Origin: Clostridia bacterium
GTDB taxonomy: Bacteria > Bacillota > Clostridia > UBA1381
Assembly: GCA_900751885.1 (NCBI GenBank)
Contig: CAADTH010000068.1
Coordinates: forward strand, 62,001 to 126,000
DNA: 64,000 nt
Direction: 5' to 3'
This document shows positions 18,437 through 26,939 of the stretch, one piece after another. The stretch's first letter is position 1; each line of letters begins with the position of its first letter. Position numbers and translations under genes: made by a program. Under the pieces are notes generated by a model that did not search any database, was not told the origin of the DNA, and saw only the letters and a program-made list of their open reading frames with translations.

Positions 18437-20074
18437 TTAGTTTGCACCAACAGATACTTTCATCATGTTGTAAATTGCAACTGCACTCTGTGCTCTTGTG
18501 CTGGAAGATGTTGGGTCAAAACGGTTATCGCCTACACCCTTCAAGATACCAGCCTTCTGCATGGTATATACAGCATCCTTTGCATAGTCAGCGATGAAGC
18601 TATCATCGATGAATACCAACGGATTTGTTGCAGGATTCAGACTTACGCCAAACTTCTGAGCTGCACGATACAGCATAACGCTCATATCCTGTCTGGAAAT
18701 CTGGTCATTCGGTCCGAAGTTTCCGTCACCATAACCTGTTGTGATACCGCTATTCTTAGCAGCCGCAACATATGGTGCATACCAAGCGTCTGAGCTTACA
18801 TCAGCAAAACCGGAATCTGTTGTGCCGATCGGAGCGCCAAACATTGTTACAATCATCTTGATATATTCCGCTCTTGTTACAGTGCGGTCTGGGTCATACA
18901 GACTATCGCCTACACCGTTGATTACGTTGCGTGCAGCCAAGCCTGTGATTGCATCCTGTGCCCATGGATGGTTCACATCTGTAAATGATTTTGTAATTTC
19001 CTCAATTGTGAAGGTTCCGTTTGTGTCGGTTGTTGCAAACATAATGCTGTTTCCAGAAACCGCAGATCTTGCAATAACATTACCAAACTGATCCTTTACC
19101 ACAACATTGGCGAGATTAGACGCACTCGGTGTGTAAGGAGCTTTCACAACGATTGGAGATGCAAATGTTGACTGCAGTGCGCCGCCAACCATAACAGAAA
19201 CTGTGAAGCTCTTGTCTGTCAGCTTGTTACCAGTAATGGTAGCATTTTTGCCATCGATGATACTTGTTACGCCGAAGCCGCCAAGACCACCTGTGATGTC
19301 AGTAGTGCCGCCTGGGAAGTAGATTCCGCCGCCGCCCGTGCCGCTGCCGCCATTGTCATCGTCATCATCAGTATTATTTGTTCTTGTAGCTTTTACAGTT
19401 TGTGAATAAGATTTAACCTTATTGTTATTCCCATCATACATTGTCACAGTAACAGGGAAATCTTTACGATTCGCTGTAAAGACATTCTGGAATGACATCT
19501 CGACATTGTTCTTAAACTTAGAAGCAGTATCTGCTGTCAAAGTCATTGTAGAAACACGGGAGCCATCCTGATACAAATAGAAATCGTTATTCAAATCACC
19601 GTTGGATACTTCGATTTCCAATCTTGCATCTTTTACTTTTTCAAGCTCGCCGCCAAATCCGATTTTAAACCTCGTGTTTACCTTAACAGAGGTTGGAAGC
19701 GAGATTGTAACTTTTGGAAGTACTGTATTGGTCTTAATAGAGAATTGTGTGCTTGCTCCATCAGCCTTCAATGTGTACTGACCATCTGTCCACTGGTCGT
19801 TCGCCTTTGCCGGAAGCGGAAGCTTTCTCTCGAAGTCTCCACCACTGGTTTTTACTTCGTCGAGCCAAATTGTTTTACTGTCTTTAATAATCTGCAGTCC
19901 TACATATTCTTGACCTGCAGTTGCTTTTCCTGTGATTGTCATTGTAGCGCCAAACTGGTATTCTGTTGCATCTGTCTTCAAATCAGATACTTTGTCTGCA
20001 GCGAATGCCGGGCAAATCAATGAAACCATCATGGAAATCGCAAGCAGGAATCCCATTACCTTTTTAGTTTTCAA
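18437..20074 (-). CDS. Secreted protein with three C-terminal SLH repeats
   Basis: A TTG at 20074, 9 nt after AGGAGG, starts a signal peptide (MKTKKVMGFLLAISMMVSLICPAFA). Residues ~27-235 are two or more Ig-like beta domains. A low-complexity hinge follows (DDDDDNGGSGTGGGG), then another beta domain and three SLH repeats at ~365-540 (FTDVNHPWAQDAI..., FADVSSDAWYAPYV..., FIDDSFIADYAKDAV...). The SLH block should anchor it to the wall. As third gene after a dockerin-like and a cohesin-like protein it may display or partner them at the surface; that role is inferred from position only. Confidence 0.85.
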   Translation of the reverse strand: MKTKKVMGFLLAISMMVSLICPAFAADKVSDLKTDATEYQFGATMTITGKATAGQEYVGLQIIKDSKTIWLDEVKTSGGDFERKLPLPAKANDQWTDGQYTLKADGASTQFSIKTNTVLPKVTISLPTSVKVNTRFKIGFGGELEKVKDARLEIEVSNGDLNNDFYLYQDGSRVSTMTLTADTASKFKNNVEMSFQNVFTANRKDFPVTVTMYDGNNNKVKSYSQTVKATRTNNTDDDDDNGGSGTGGGGIYFPGGTTDITGGLGGFGVTSIIDGKNATITGNKLTDKSFTVSVMVGGALQSTFASPIVVKAPYTPSASNLANVVVKDQFGNVIARSAVSGNSIMFATTDTNGTFTIEEITKSFTDVNHPWAQDAITGLAARNVINGVGDSLYDPDRTVTRAEYIKMIVTMFGAPIGTTDSGFADVSSDAWYAPYVAAAKNSGITTGYGDGNFGPNDQISRQDMSVMLYRAAQKFGVSLNPATNPLVFIDDSFIADYAKDAVYTMQKAGILKGVGDNRFDPTSSSTRAQSAVAIYNMMKVSVGAN

Positions 20075-20101
20075 AGGACAAAACCTCCTCGTCTATTGTA
20101 T

Positions 20102-20126
20102 ACACAGGGAGAAGGTCTCCCTGTGT
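20102..20126 (-). other. Intercistronic 11-bp hairpin without a U tract
   Basis: ACACAGGGAGA / TCTCCCTGTGT with a 3-nt loop lies between the cohesin-like and SLH genes. With no T run after it, it is unlikely to terminate transcription. Such hairpins often protect the 3' end of a processed upstream message. Confidence 0.55.
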
Positions 20127-20151
20127 ACCATGTGTTCAATTGATTAATTTC

Positions 20152-21420
20152 TTATTTTGTGATATCGCTATTTGTAGATACCGGATTCGCAACAACTGTA
20201 CCCAAGTACTCAGCTGCATAGTCTGCGTCGATAACAGCCCAAGCTTTTACTTCTGTAGCGCCGCCGAGCATTGCTGTGAAGTTGTAGCCCTCTGCTGGAA
20301 TGTTTGCATTGCTGATGCCCTTGTAGATTGCATAGCCTACCGGAGCGCCGTTTGCATCATAACCCTGTACGATAACATCGAACGGTTTTGCCAAAGTAGA
20401 ACCAGCGGATAGCTTCACGTTTACATTGAATGCGTTGAAGGAACCTGTGCCAGTTGCTTTCGCTACTGTCATTGTCAATTCCTTCGGCTGGTTGATTTTA
20501 ACAGTCATAGTCTGAGATACAGACGGATCTGCAGCAGAAGTAGCCTTTACAGTCAATTCTCTTGCACCCTCTGTTGCACTGACTGTAAGATCAGCTGTAT
20601 TAGCGCTTGTTGTCGCAATTGATGTACCTGCATCTGTGTTTCCTGTCAATGTCCATGTTACACTCTTATCCTGAACATCGCCTGTTGTCTTAACTTCAGC
20701 AACGATACCTGTTACTGTTCCCTTATCTACAACACCGCTTGGAGCAGTTGGCATAGAAAGCGTAATCTCGTCAACACTTGGACCTGTTGCTGTCTTGTTG
20801 ATAATTGCTTTTGAATAATCAACTGTCAAGTTAGTTCCTGTAATATACTCTGTTCCACTTACAAAACCGCCGTTGCCATCATCCAAATCAGTTGAAATTC
20901 TTTCATACATAATATTCCCACCAGCTGTATTACTATAAGTTTCACCAACTGGCTCTAATGTAACATCTTTTGTTGGATCTGCTGCCAAATTAAATTCAAT
21001 CATTACAGATACTTCTTCTTTTTTCACCTTTGTTGGTGTCATATAACCTATTCTCAAAGATCCGTCACTTTCTACAGCAGATGAAACCGATCCGATTGGA
21101 TTTCCTCTATTATCTTTAATTAAATTATCAACATAAAACCCATCTGCATCGTAACCTTCTACTCCCTTTTTCACTTCTGGAAGTCCTTTAATACCAAATT
21201 GAAAAGTCCCTACTCCTGCCAAATTTTCTATAGTAGTGTCAATATTAGAATATGTGGCAGTAAGTTGAACAACCCGATCTGAAGCTGTTGGCTGTTTCGT
21301 CACTTCCACTGACAATTTTGGGGTTCCTGCTGCTCCTGCATTCACTGCAAATGCACCTACCATGGAAAATGCCATAGATAAGGCACATACAGCTGAAATA
21401 ATTTTGTTACGTACTTTCAT
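20152..21420 (-). CDS. Secreted cohesin-like plus Ig-like domain protein
   Basis: A signal peptide (MKVRNKIISAVCALSMAFSMVGAFA) precedes a ~160-residue beta domain whose order of segments recalls cohesin domains: KLSVEVTKQPTASDRVVQLTA, then LAGVGTFQFGIKGL, GSLRIGYMTPTKV and VSVMIEFNLAADPTKDVTLEP. Next come a Big_2-like domain (~225-320, VTWTLTGNTDAGTS...LTVKATSAADPSVSQT) and a short beta domain. There is no SLH repeat or sortase motif. The dockerin-like gene lies 57 bp upstream in the same transcript, which supports a binding-pair reading. The cohesin call is by eye and needs a structure-based test. Confidence 0.6.
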   Translation of the reverse strand: MKVRNKIISAVCALSMAFSMVGAFAVNAGAAGTPKLSVEVTKQPTASDRVVQLTATYSNIDTTIENLAGVGTFQFGIKGLPEVKKGVEGYDADGFYVDNLIKDNRGNPIGSVSSAVESDGSLRIGYMTPTKVKKEEVSVMIEFNLAADPTKDVTLEPVGETYSNTAGGNIMYERISTDLDDGNGGFVSGTEYITGTNLTVDYSKAIINKTATGPSVDEITLSMPTAPSGVVDKGTVTGIVAEVKTTGDVQDKSVTWTLTGNTDAGTSIATTSANTADLTVSATEGARELTVKATSAADPSVSQTMTVKINQPKELTMTVAKATGTGSFNAFNVNVKLSAGSTLAKPFDVIVQGYDANGAPVGYAIYKGISNANIPAEGYNFTAMLGGATEVKAWAVIDADYAAEYLGTVVANPVSTNSDITK

Positions 21421-21477
21421 ATTTCTATATTTCTCCCTTCAAAATATCTTTCAATATATAAAATATATTAAGACTTT

Positions 21478-22074
21478 TTATTGTAATGTTCTCTTTCCAA
21501 CAGCTGCATCCAAAATGGCACCTGCATCCGTCGCCGTAACACCATCCTTTTTATCTACATCCGCCGCCTGAATCTGTCTATCATCTAATGTTCTCTTTCC
21601 AACAGCTGCATCCAATGCCATACCTGCATCTGTTGCTGTAACACCATCCTTGCCATCAATATCGCCCAATACAATATCCCCAGGGTCTTCGCCATCGATA
21701 TTAATGTCGCCCTCTGCAACAGTAGGCTGATCCTGTCCGCCGACTTTGACTGTATACTTATTGCCCTCTACGCCCGTTGTGTTAAACTTTGCTGTGAACG
21801 TATAATTTCCCTCTGCGTCTGCTGCAGCCTGGTCTATGTACGCAATCGTGTCTTCTGTCACTTCTGTTGCACCTGGCTTTAATACCAGAATTGTAGCCTG
21901 TTTGTTTGCATCTACCTTACCAGAAACCGTTACAGTTGCCACACCTGTTGTGTCGTCAACACTCGGTTTCCCAACTGTCGGACTGTCTGCAGCCAATGCA
22001 GAAATCGACATTGCAGCCATCAGTGCAGTTGCAGCTGCGCATGTCAAAGCTACTTTTTTCAAAGATTTCTTCAT
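21478..22074 (-). CDS. Secreted protein with C-terminal type I dockerin-like module
   Basis: The start is the ATG at 22074 (MKKSLKKVALTCAAATALMAAMSISALAA) after AAAGGGG. An Ig-like beta domain (~28-125) is followed by a duplicated 22-residue calcium-loop motif: GDIDGKDGVTATDAGMALDAA and ADVDKKDGVTATDAGAILDAA, each followed by VGKRTL. This is the dockerin pattern of two F-hand repeats; the two DNA copies (21489-21556 and 21591-21658) are nearly identical. Dockerins bind cohesins and plug enzymes into scaffolds, but here the partner domain is non-catalytic. First gene of the three-gene operon ending at 18437. Confidence 0.82.
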   Translation of the reverse strand: MKKSLKKVALTCAAATALMAAMSISALAADSPTVGKPSVDDTTGVATVTVSGKVDANKQATILVLKPGATEVTEDTIAYIDQAAADAEGNYTFTAKFNTTGVEGNKYTVKVGGQDQPTVAEGDINIDGEDPGDIVLGDIDGKDGVTATDAGMALDAAVGKRTLDDRQIQAADVDKKDGVTATDAGAILDAAVGKRTLQ

Positions 22075-22107
22075 GTTATTACCCCTTTTCTTTATAAAAT
22101 TTTTATA

Positions 22108-22195
22108 TGGTTTTACTGTTTTAGATACCGCGTTCGCCATCCCCCTTCCGGTTTCAGTGCTTTGCCGCACGTGTGCAGACGAACGGCACCCATTC
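22108..22195 (-). promoter_or_regulatory. Structured 5' leader of the dockerin-like gene
   Basis: Directly after the predicted transcription start the minus strand holds GTGC-GGCAAA-GCAC, a GTTCG/CGAAC long-range pair, and purine-rich joining segments, followed by 30 nt of plain leader before the ribosome site. The GGCAAAGC piece recalls cyclic-di-GMP-I riboswitches, but the rest does not fit that consensus. It may be an unassigned regulatory RNA. Confidence 0.4.
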
Positions 22196-22203
22196 ACATC
22201 CAC

Positions 22204-22232
22204 ATTATACCCTTTCTGTCCACGGATTTCAA
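22204..22232 (-). promoter_or_regulatory. Promoter of the dockerin/cohesin/SLH operon
   Basis: TTGAAA (22227-22232), 17 bp spacer, and a perfect TATAAT (22204-22209). The untranslated leader to the ATG at 22074 is about 123 nt. Confidence 0.7.
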
Positions 22233-22452
22233 TTTATTTCACACCTTTTTTGCATATTTGTAAAGAAACGATAATATTTCTCTACCCCCATTGTGCAAAA
22301 TACACAAAAAGGCACTACTATAATTGAATTCAATTGACAACGTATGTAGTGTGTGAATCCATATAATTAACTTATATAGTTGCATTATAACATTTCTTTT
22401 TGAAAAAATCCATACTATTTTAGAAATTAATCATATAAAAAACAGACTTATT

Positions 22453-23124
22453 TTATTTTTCCCTCTCCAATCTGCGAATTTTCTGCCATAATTTGAATAG
22501 CTCCCTGTGATTGCATTTGATTTCCGCCATACTGTTGTCCTCCAGATAACACATCATATCCGCCATCGCCTTGATGTCGAATTCGCCGATATTGATAAAA
22601 TGCGTTTTTCCGTCGCGCAACTCGATATAGCATAAATCCACGCCCTTCCCATAGCCAGGGTGCGTTTGCTCAAATTCCTCCATCCTCGTCAGAAAGTCCC
22701 GATTCTCCCTGCAATGGCGTTTTACGAAATTTTTTGTTCCTATTAAAATGGAAACAATATCATCGAGCGGCAGTTCCTCCCGACGCGTCTTCGCAGGCAA
22801 AAATTCGCGCAGAAACGGTATCCTGTAATAGGCGCTGTACGGCACGAACCCATTGTTCCAATTTTTTAAATACAGCGTCTCTCCCTCCGCCGCAATGTAA
22901 ATCGGCAGTACCGTATTGAGCTTGATGATAATATAAGAAAGTCCCAGTAAAATCGCAATCAGATAACAGACAGAAAATAGATATTTGCCGCCTGTTATGC
23001 TGTAAATCAGAAATACTGTCCCAAGGCACAACAAGAGTGCCATCAACCCCACAGCCAAAAAACACCTTCCCTTGTTCTTCCTCCCCGCGGACACCTTCCT
23101 GTCAAACCCTTCCCCCTTCGGCAT
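22453..23124 (-). CDS. Uncharacterised membrane protein with cytosolic PH-like domain
   Basis: The ATG at 23124 (MPKGEG...) is preferred because an in-frame TTG at 23190 lies only 9 bp from an extended -10 box (TGGTATAAT, -10 at 23199-23204). Two adjacent hydrophobic spans (CFLAVGLMALLLCLGTVFLI and YLFSVCYLIAILLGLSYIII) precede a ~150-residue soluble part that begins LPIYIAAEGETLYLKNW and ends in a basic helix. The soluble part resembles bacterial PH-like domains only loosely. No function is proposed. Transcribed alone, divergent from prfA. Confidence 0.65.
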   Translation of the reverse strand: MPKGEGFDRKVSAGRKNKGRCFLAVGLMALLLCLGTVFLIYSITGGKYLFSVCYLIAILLGLSYIIIKLNTVLPIYIAAEGETLYLKNWNNGFVPYSAYYRIPFLREFLPAKTRREELPLDDIVSILIGTKNFVKRHCRENRDFLTRMEEFEQTHPGYGKGVDLCYIELRDGKTHFINIGEFDIKAMADMMCYLEDNSMAEIKCNHRELFKLWQKIRRLEREK

Positions 23125-23236
23125 ATCCTCCCCCCTGTCTATCCATCCACCACACAGTTTCTTTTTTTCGATTCTTTTCGATAGAAACAAACGCTTTCAT
23201 TATACCACCGCTTCCTATTTTTATCAAGCAATATTA

Positions 23237-23265
23237 TTGACACCCTCTATAAAATACGGTAAAAT
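23237..23265 (+). promoter_or_regulatory. Promoter of prfA
   Basis: A perfect TTGACA (23237-23242), 17 bp spacer and TAAAAT (23260-23265) lie 33 bp upstream of the prfA ATG. Confidence 0.75.
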
Positions 23266-23297
23266 AAGTCGATGACTACAAGGAAGGGGCTTTTGCC

Positions 23298-24365
23298 ATG
23301 TTTGATAAATTAGGAGCGCTGGAGGAGCGCTTTGCGATGCTCAGTGAGAAAATCAGTGATCCCGATGTAATTGCCGACCAGAATATCTGGCGCAAATACT
23401 GCAAAGAGCATTCGGATTTGATGCCGATTATCGCAAAATACAAGGAATATAAAAAAGCAAAGCAGACGATTTCCGATGATAAGGAGATGCTCGAAGCAGG
23501 GCAGGAAAAGGAATTCGAAGAGCTGATTCGCGCAGAGCTTGCCGAAGCTGAGGAGGAGCTCTCTTCGATTGAGCAGGAATTGAAGGTGCTTCTCCTTCCA
23601 AAGGATCCGAATGACGAGAAAAACGTTATCGTGGAAATCCGCGGCGGCACTGGTGGGGATGAGGCGGCATTGTTCGCGGCAGACCTGATGCGTATGTATT
23701 CGATGTACGCAGAATCCAGACGCTGGAAGGTTGAACTGTTAAGCTCCAACCCAACCGATATTGGCGGCTTTAAGGAAGTCAGCTTTTCTGTGGAGGGACA
23801 GGGTGCATACAGCCGTCTGAAGTTTGAAAGCGGTGTCCACCGCGTTCAGCGCGTGCCATCCACCGAGTCCGCAGGCAGAATCCACACCTCCGCGGTGACA
23901 GTTGCAGTCCTGCCTGAGGTCGAGGACGTGGAGGTTGACATCAGTCAAAACGACTTGCGCATCGATGTGTTCCGCGCCGGTGGTCCGGGCGGCCAGTGCG
24001 TCAACACGACCGATTCCGCTGTCCGCATTACGCATATCCCAACCGGCATTGTCGTGTCCTGCCAGGACGAAAAGTCCCAGCACAAAAATAAGGATAAGGC
24101 AATGAAGATTCTGCGCTCACGCATTTATGACGTCATGCAGGAAAAACAGCACGCCGAAATCGCGGAGGCAAGAAAAGCACAGGTTGGCTCCGGTGACCGA
24201 AGTGAGCGTATCCGCACCTATAATTTCCCACAGGGACGCGTGACAGACCACAGAATCAATCTGACTCTGTACCGTTTGGAAGCAATCCTAAACGGCGCAC
24301 TCGACGAAATTATTGATGCACTGATTACAGCGGATCAGGCTGTCAAGCTTGCGGCAGGAGAATAA
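23298..24365 (+). CDS. prfA: Peptide chain release factor 1
   Basis: At 355 residues it has RF1 length and, unlike prfB, no internal frameshift. The peptidyl-tRNA hydrolysis motif GGQ is at 231-233 in the variant context GGPGGQCVNTTDSAVR. The stop-codon recognition tripeptide region reads VHRVQRVPSTESAGRIHTSA, i.e. PST where E. coli RF1 has PAT; the position is naturally variable. It releases nascent chains at UAA and UAG. prmC, often downstream of prfA, is not here; adenine deaminase follows after a terminator. Confidence 0.96.
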   Translation: MFDKLGALEERFAMLSEKISDPDVIADQNIWRKYCKEHSDLMPIIAKYKEYKKAKQTISDDKEMLEAGQEKEFEELIRAELAEAEEELSSIEQELKVLLLPKDPNDEKNVIVEIRGGTGGDEAALFAADLMRMYSMYAESRRWKVELLSSNPTDIGGFKEVSFSVEGQGAYSRLKFESGVHRVQRVPSTESAGRIHTSAVTVAVLPEVEDVEVDISQNDLRIDVFRAGGPGGQCVNTTDSAVRITHIPTGIVVSCQDEKSQHKNKDKAMKILRSRIYDVMQEKQHAEIAEARKAQVGSGDRSERIRTYNFPQGRVTDHRINLTLYRLEAILNGALDEIIDALITADQAVKLAAGE

Positions 24366-24398
24366 AGAAAAATGAGGTCATCTGATCTCATTTTTTGT
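24366..24398 (+). terminator. Terminator of prfA
   Basis: An AAAATGAG...CTCATTTTTT stem-loop with its T tract begins 2 bp after the prfA stop. Confidence 0.7.
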
Positions 24399-24418
24399 TT
24401 TTGGAAAGGAGAGTTAAT

Positions 24419-26062
24419 ATGAAACAATTAATTGACGCGGCGGCAGGACGCATCCTCTGTGATTTGGTGCTGAAAAACGCGCGGATACCGAATCCCTTCA
24501 CGGGTGAAATAATCGAATCGGACGTCGCAATTCTTGGCGGAAAAATCGTAGGGCTTGGGAGCTATCAGGGCAAGGCGGAAACCGACCTTTCTGGAAAGTA
24601 TGTGCTCCCTGGTCTCATCGACACCCACGTCCACATTGAATCAAGCATGGTCTGTCCGTCCGAATATGCCAAAGCAGTCCTTGCACATGGCGTGACCACT
24701 GTGATTGCTGACCCACATGAGATTGCGAACGTGTGCGGCGAAGCTGGTCTTTCCTTTATGCAGGAAGCCGCAAAAGACCTGCCGCTTGATATGTTCTACA
24801 TGCTCCCGTCGTGCGTTCCTGCCACACCGTTTGAGGATGCCGGCGCAATTCTGGACGCAGCTGCTGTCCGCCGTCTGCTCCCTGATTTTTTTGGCTTGGG
24901 TGAGATGATGAATTATGTCGGAGTGGTCGCCGGTGAGGAGGATGTTCTAAAAAAACTCAATTCCAGCATCATGGACGGTCATGCACCGGGGCTTTCAGGG
25001 AAAGAGCTGAACGCGTACCTATGCGCCGGCATCAAAACCGACCATGAATGTACCACTGTGGAAGAAATGCAGGAGAAAATCCAAAAGGGAATGTATGTCC
25101 TTTTGCGTGAAGGAACGCTCTCCCACGACCTATCGCGCCTGCTTTCCGGCATCACGCCGCACACTCTGCGCCGGTGCTGTTTCTGCACAGACGACCGCTT
25201 TATCGGCGATATTCAAAGGGAAGGTTCGATTGACCACTGTATCCGTCTGGCAATCGGGCAGGGACTCTCCCCCACCGATGCCATCACCATCGCCACGCTC
25301 AACGCCGCCGAATGTTATCAGCTTCCAGGCTATGGAGCCATTGCACCGGGTTATATTGCTGACCTCGTGGTGTCAGAGGATTTGACGCTCCAGGCAATCT
25401 CACAGGTCTATAAACGCGGCGAGCTTGTCGCAGAGAATGGAAAAGCAGTCTTTTCTGCATCCGCCCAGCATGACACAAGCCGCGTCGCAAATACGGTTCA
25501 CCTGCCGGATATTACAGAGAATTTCTTTGATTTTGAGCCGTCCAAGTGTCCTTTCCCTGCCATTCGCCTGCTTTCGGGTACGATTACCACCCGGAAGGTG
25601 ATGACAGCTCTTCCGTGCGCAAAGGTGTGCGTCATTGAGCGGCACCATGGCTTAAACAAACGCGGCTTCGGGTTTGTCGAAAACTATGGCATTCAAAATG
25701 GTGCGATTGCATCCACAATCGGACACGATTCTCACAATGTCATTGTGATTGGTGACAACGATGCAGATATGGCGCTTGCCGTCCGAACGCTCGGCACAAG
25801 CGGCGGCATTGCCGTAATTGGGAACGGACACGTCCTCTCCTTCCTCCCCCTCCCAATCGGCGGACTGATGTCCGACCGGAGTATGGCGGAGGTCATCAAA
25901 GCGCACGACAGTCTCTACCATGCCGCGAAAAGCCTACAGGTCAATCCTGAAATCGACCCGTTTTTGTCCCTCGCCTTTCTGCCGCTTCCCGTCATCCCCG
26001 AGCTTCGCGTGACAGACCGCGGACTTTTCGATGTGACAAAATTTGACTTCCTGTCAATATAA
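24419..26062 (+). CDS. ade: Adenine deaminase
   Basis: The start is the ATG at 24419 (MKQLIDAAAGRILCDLVLKNARI) behind AAAGGAGAG. The 547-residue amidohydrolase has the metal site DTHVHIESSMV, then TTVIADPHEIANVCG, CTDDRFIGDI and the C-terminal GFVENYGIQNGAIASTIGHDSHNVIVIG block that is diagnostic of Ade. It converts adenine to hypoxanthine and ammonia in purine salvage. All catalytic His/Asp motifs are intact. Confidence 0.95.
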   Translation: MKQLIDAAAGRILCDLVLKNARIPNPFTGEIIESDVAILGGKIVGLGSYQGKAETDLSGKYVLPGLIDTHVHIESSMVCPSEYAKAVLAHGVTTVIADPHEIANVCGEAGLSFMQEAAKDLPLDMFYMLPSCVPATPFEDAGAILDAAAVRRLLPDFFGLGEMMNYVGVVAGEEDVLKKLNSSIMDGHAPGLSGKELNAYLCAGIKTDHECTTVEEMQEKIQKGMYVLLREGTLSHDLSRLLSGITPHTLRRCCFCTDDRFIGDIQREGSIDHCIRLAIGQGLSPTDAITIATLNAAECYQLPGYGAIAPGYIADLVVSEDLTLQAISQVYKRGELVAENGKAVFSASAQHDTSRVANTVHLPDITENFFDFEPSKCPFPAIRLLSGTITTRKVMTALPCAKVCVIERHHGLNKRGFGFVENYGIQNGAIASTIGHDSHNVIVIGDNDADMALAVRTLGTSGGIAVIGNGHVLSFLPLPIGGLMSDRSMAEVIKAHDSLYHAAKSLQVNPEIDPFLSLAFLPLPVIPELRVTDRGLFDVTKFDFLSI

Positions 26063-26117
26063 TCCTTGTAAAATGAAAAAATTTGCGGTATAATTTAGAA
26101 AAAAGGAGGCTTTGCTT

Positions 26118-26417
26118 ATGCATGATTTTGAAAAAATAGACGAATTCCGCCGCGAGGCATCGAGTGCCCTGTTTACCAAGCAGCAGGCAATCGCAATCAC
26201 CTTGAATCTTTTTGAACGGGAAATCGCGTCCGGATCTAATTCCGATAAAGAAAAAGCAATTTTAGAAAAAGCAATGCAAAAAATCAATGTCCGTTATCTG
26301 GATCAGACCACCAGCGAAACAGATCAAATGCTCGATAATCTCGGCGTGGCACGCTTCACAAGCGAGGATATCATGGAAGCAATCGACGCAATGATTTTCG
26401 ATTCTCAAGACTTATAA
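26118..26417 (+). CDS. Small conserved-looking soluble protein, unknown function
   Basis: The ATG at 26118 lies 8 nt after AGGAGG; a TTG two codons earlier is too close to that site. The 99-residue product is acidic and almost wholly helical (FEKIDEFRREASSALFTKQ..., TSEDIMEAIDAMIFDSQDL) with no signal peptide, membrane span or cysteine. It follows ade by 55 bp and may be read with it. No family recognised. Confidence 0.65.
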   Translation: MHDFEKIDEFRREASSALFTKQQAIAITLNLFEREIASGSNSDKEKAILEKAMQKINVRYLDQTTSETDQMLDNLGVARFTSEDIMEAIDAMIFDSQDL

Positions 26418-26477
26418 TAGGTATACTTTTTTCATGCTGTGCCATACTACTGATAAAGTTAGAAAGGAGCAATCAGC

Positions 26478-26675
26478 ATGGAAGGTCAGGAAATGAAACA
26501 ACATATCATCAGTGAAATCGACCGCCGGATTGAGATTCTAAAAGAGCATAAGGATGATAAAATCATCACCACCGGTAACCAGTATGAAGAATTGAATCAG
26601 GCAATCGCAAAGGTGATTAATGTCCCTCTCATGGGAGAGCTTAGCAGCATCAAGTCATATATTGAACGTCTGTAA
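26478..26675 (+). CDS. Small helical protein, unknown function
   Basis: A 65-residue product starts 8 nt after AAAGGAG. It is charged and helical (HIISEIDRRIEILKEHKDDK...ELSSIKSYIERL), which could form a coiled coil. Its stop codon falls inside the left edge of the structured repeat at 26669-26890. No family recognised; the ribosome site and clean codon use support it as a real gene. Confidence 0.6.
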   Translation: MEGQEMKQHIISEIDRRIEILKEHKDDKIITTGNQYEELNQAIAKVINVPLMGELSSIKSYIERL

Positions 26676-26890
26676 AAAATGTACAGACCGCATAAGGCAT
26701 GATAAAAGCTGAAAACAAGCTGACTCTAGGTGCAAATATGATACTTGTTCTAAGTTGGAAATCCATGCTTTATGCTACGGACGAAACTCACCCTCGGAGT
26801 ACGATTGTACGCCGCTGGGCAAGGGAAACAGCGGCAAACGCCGCTGTTTCCTTCTCTTCGTCCGCTTAGCACTATGTTTGCCTATCCTCT
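26669..26890 (+). repeat. Structured intergenic repeat, copy B
   Basis: The inverted counterpart of 899-1145. The hairpin here is GGAAACAGCGGC / GCCGCTGTTTCC, the second stem is CGGACGAA / TTCGTCCG, and the outer stem is CATAAGGCATG / CATGCTTTATG with one wobble pair on this strand. Copy A carries a ~20 bp extra hairpin where this copy has a short loop. A strong terminator (26893-26934) follows at once, which fits an independent RNA read on the plus strand; in copy A the matching flank is ~70 bp of plain sequence. Confidence 0.75.
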
Positions 26891-26892
26891 AA

Positions 26893-26934
26893 CAAAGGGG
26901 CTGTAAAAAACCAAGTTTTTTTACAGCCCCTTTG
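26893..26934. terminator. Bidirectional terminator
   Basis: AAAGGGGCTGTAAAAAA and TTTTTTTACAGCCCCTTT form a long stem with A and T tracts. It can serve both repeat copy B and the convergent rhamnogalacturonan lyase gene, whose stop is 6 bp away. Confidence 0.85.
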
Positions 26935-26939
26935 TTGAT

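Noticed and set aside
22108..22195. Cyclic-di-GMP-I riboswitch call for the dockerin leader
   Set aside because: Only GGCAAAGC resembles the consensus; the tetraloop/receptor and the 3' G-rich strand are not in the expected places, so only an unassigned structured leader is claimed.
23298..24365. prfB rather than prfA
   Set aside because: No in-frame UGA programmed frameshift near codon 25, no SPF recognition motif, and a PxT-type motif is present.
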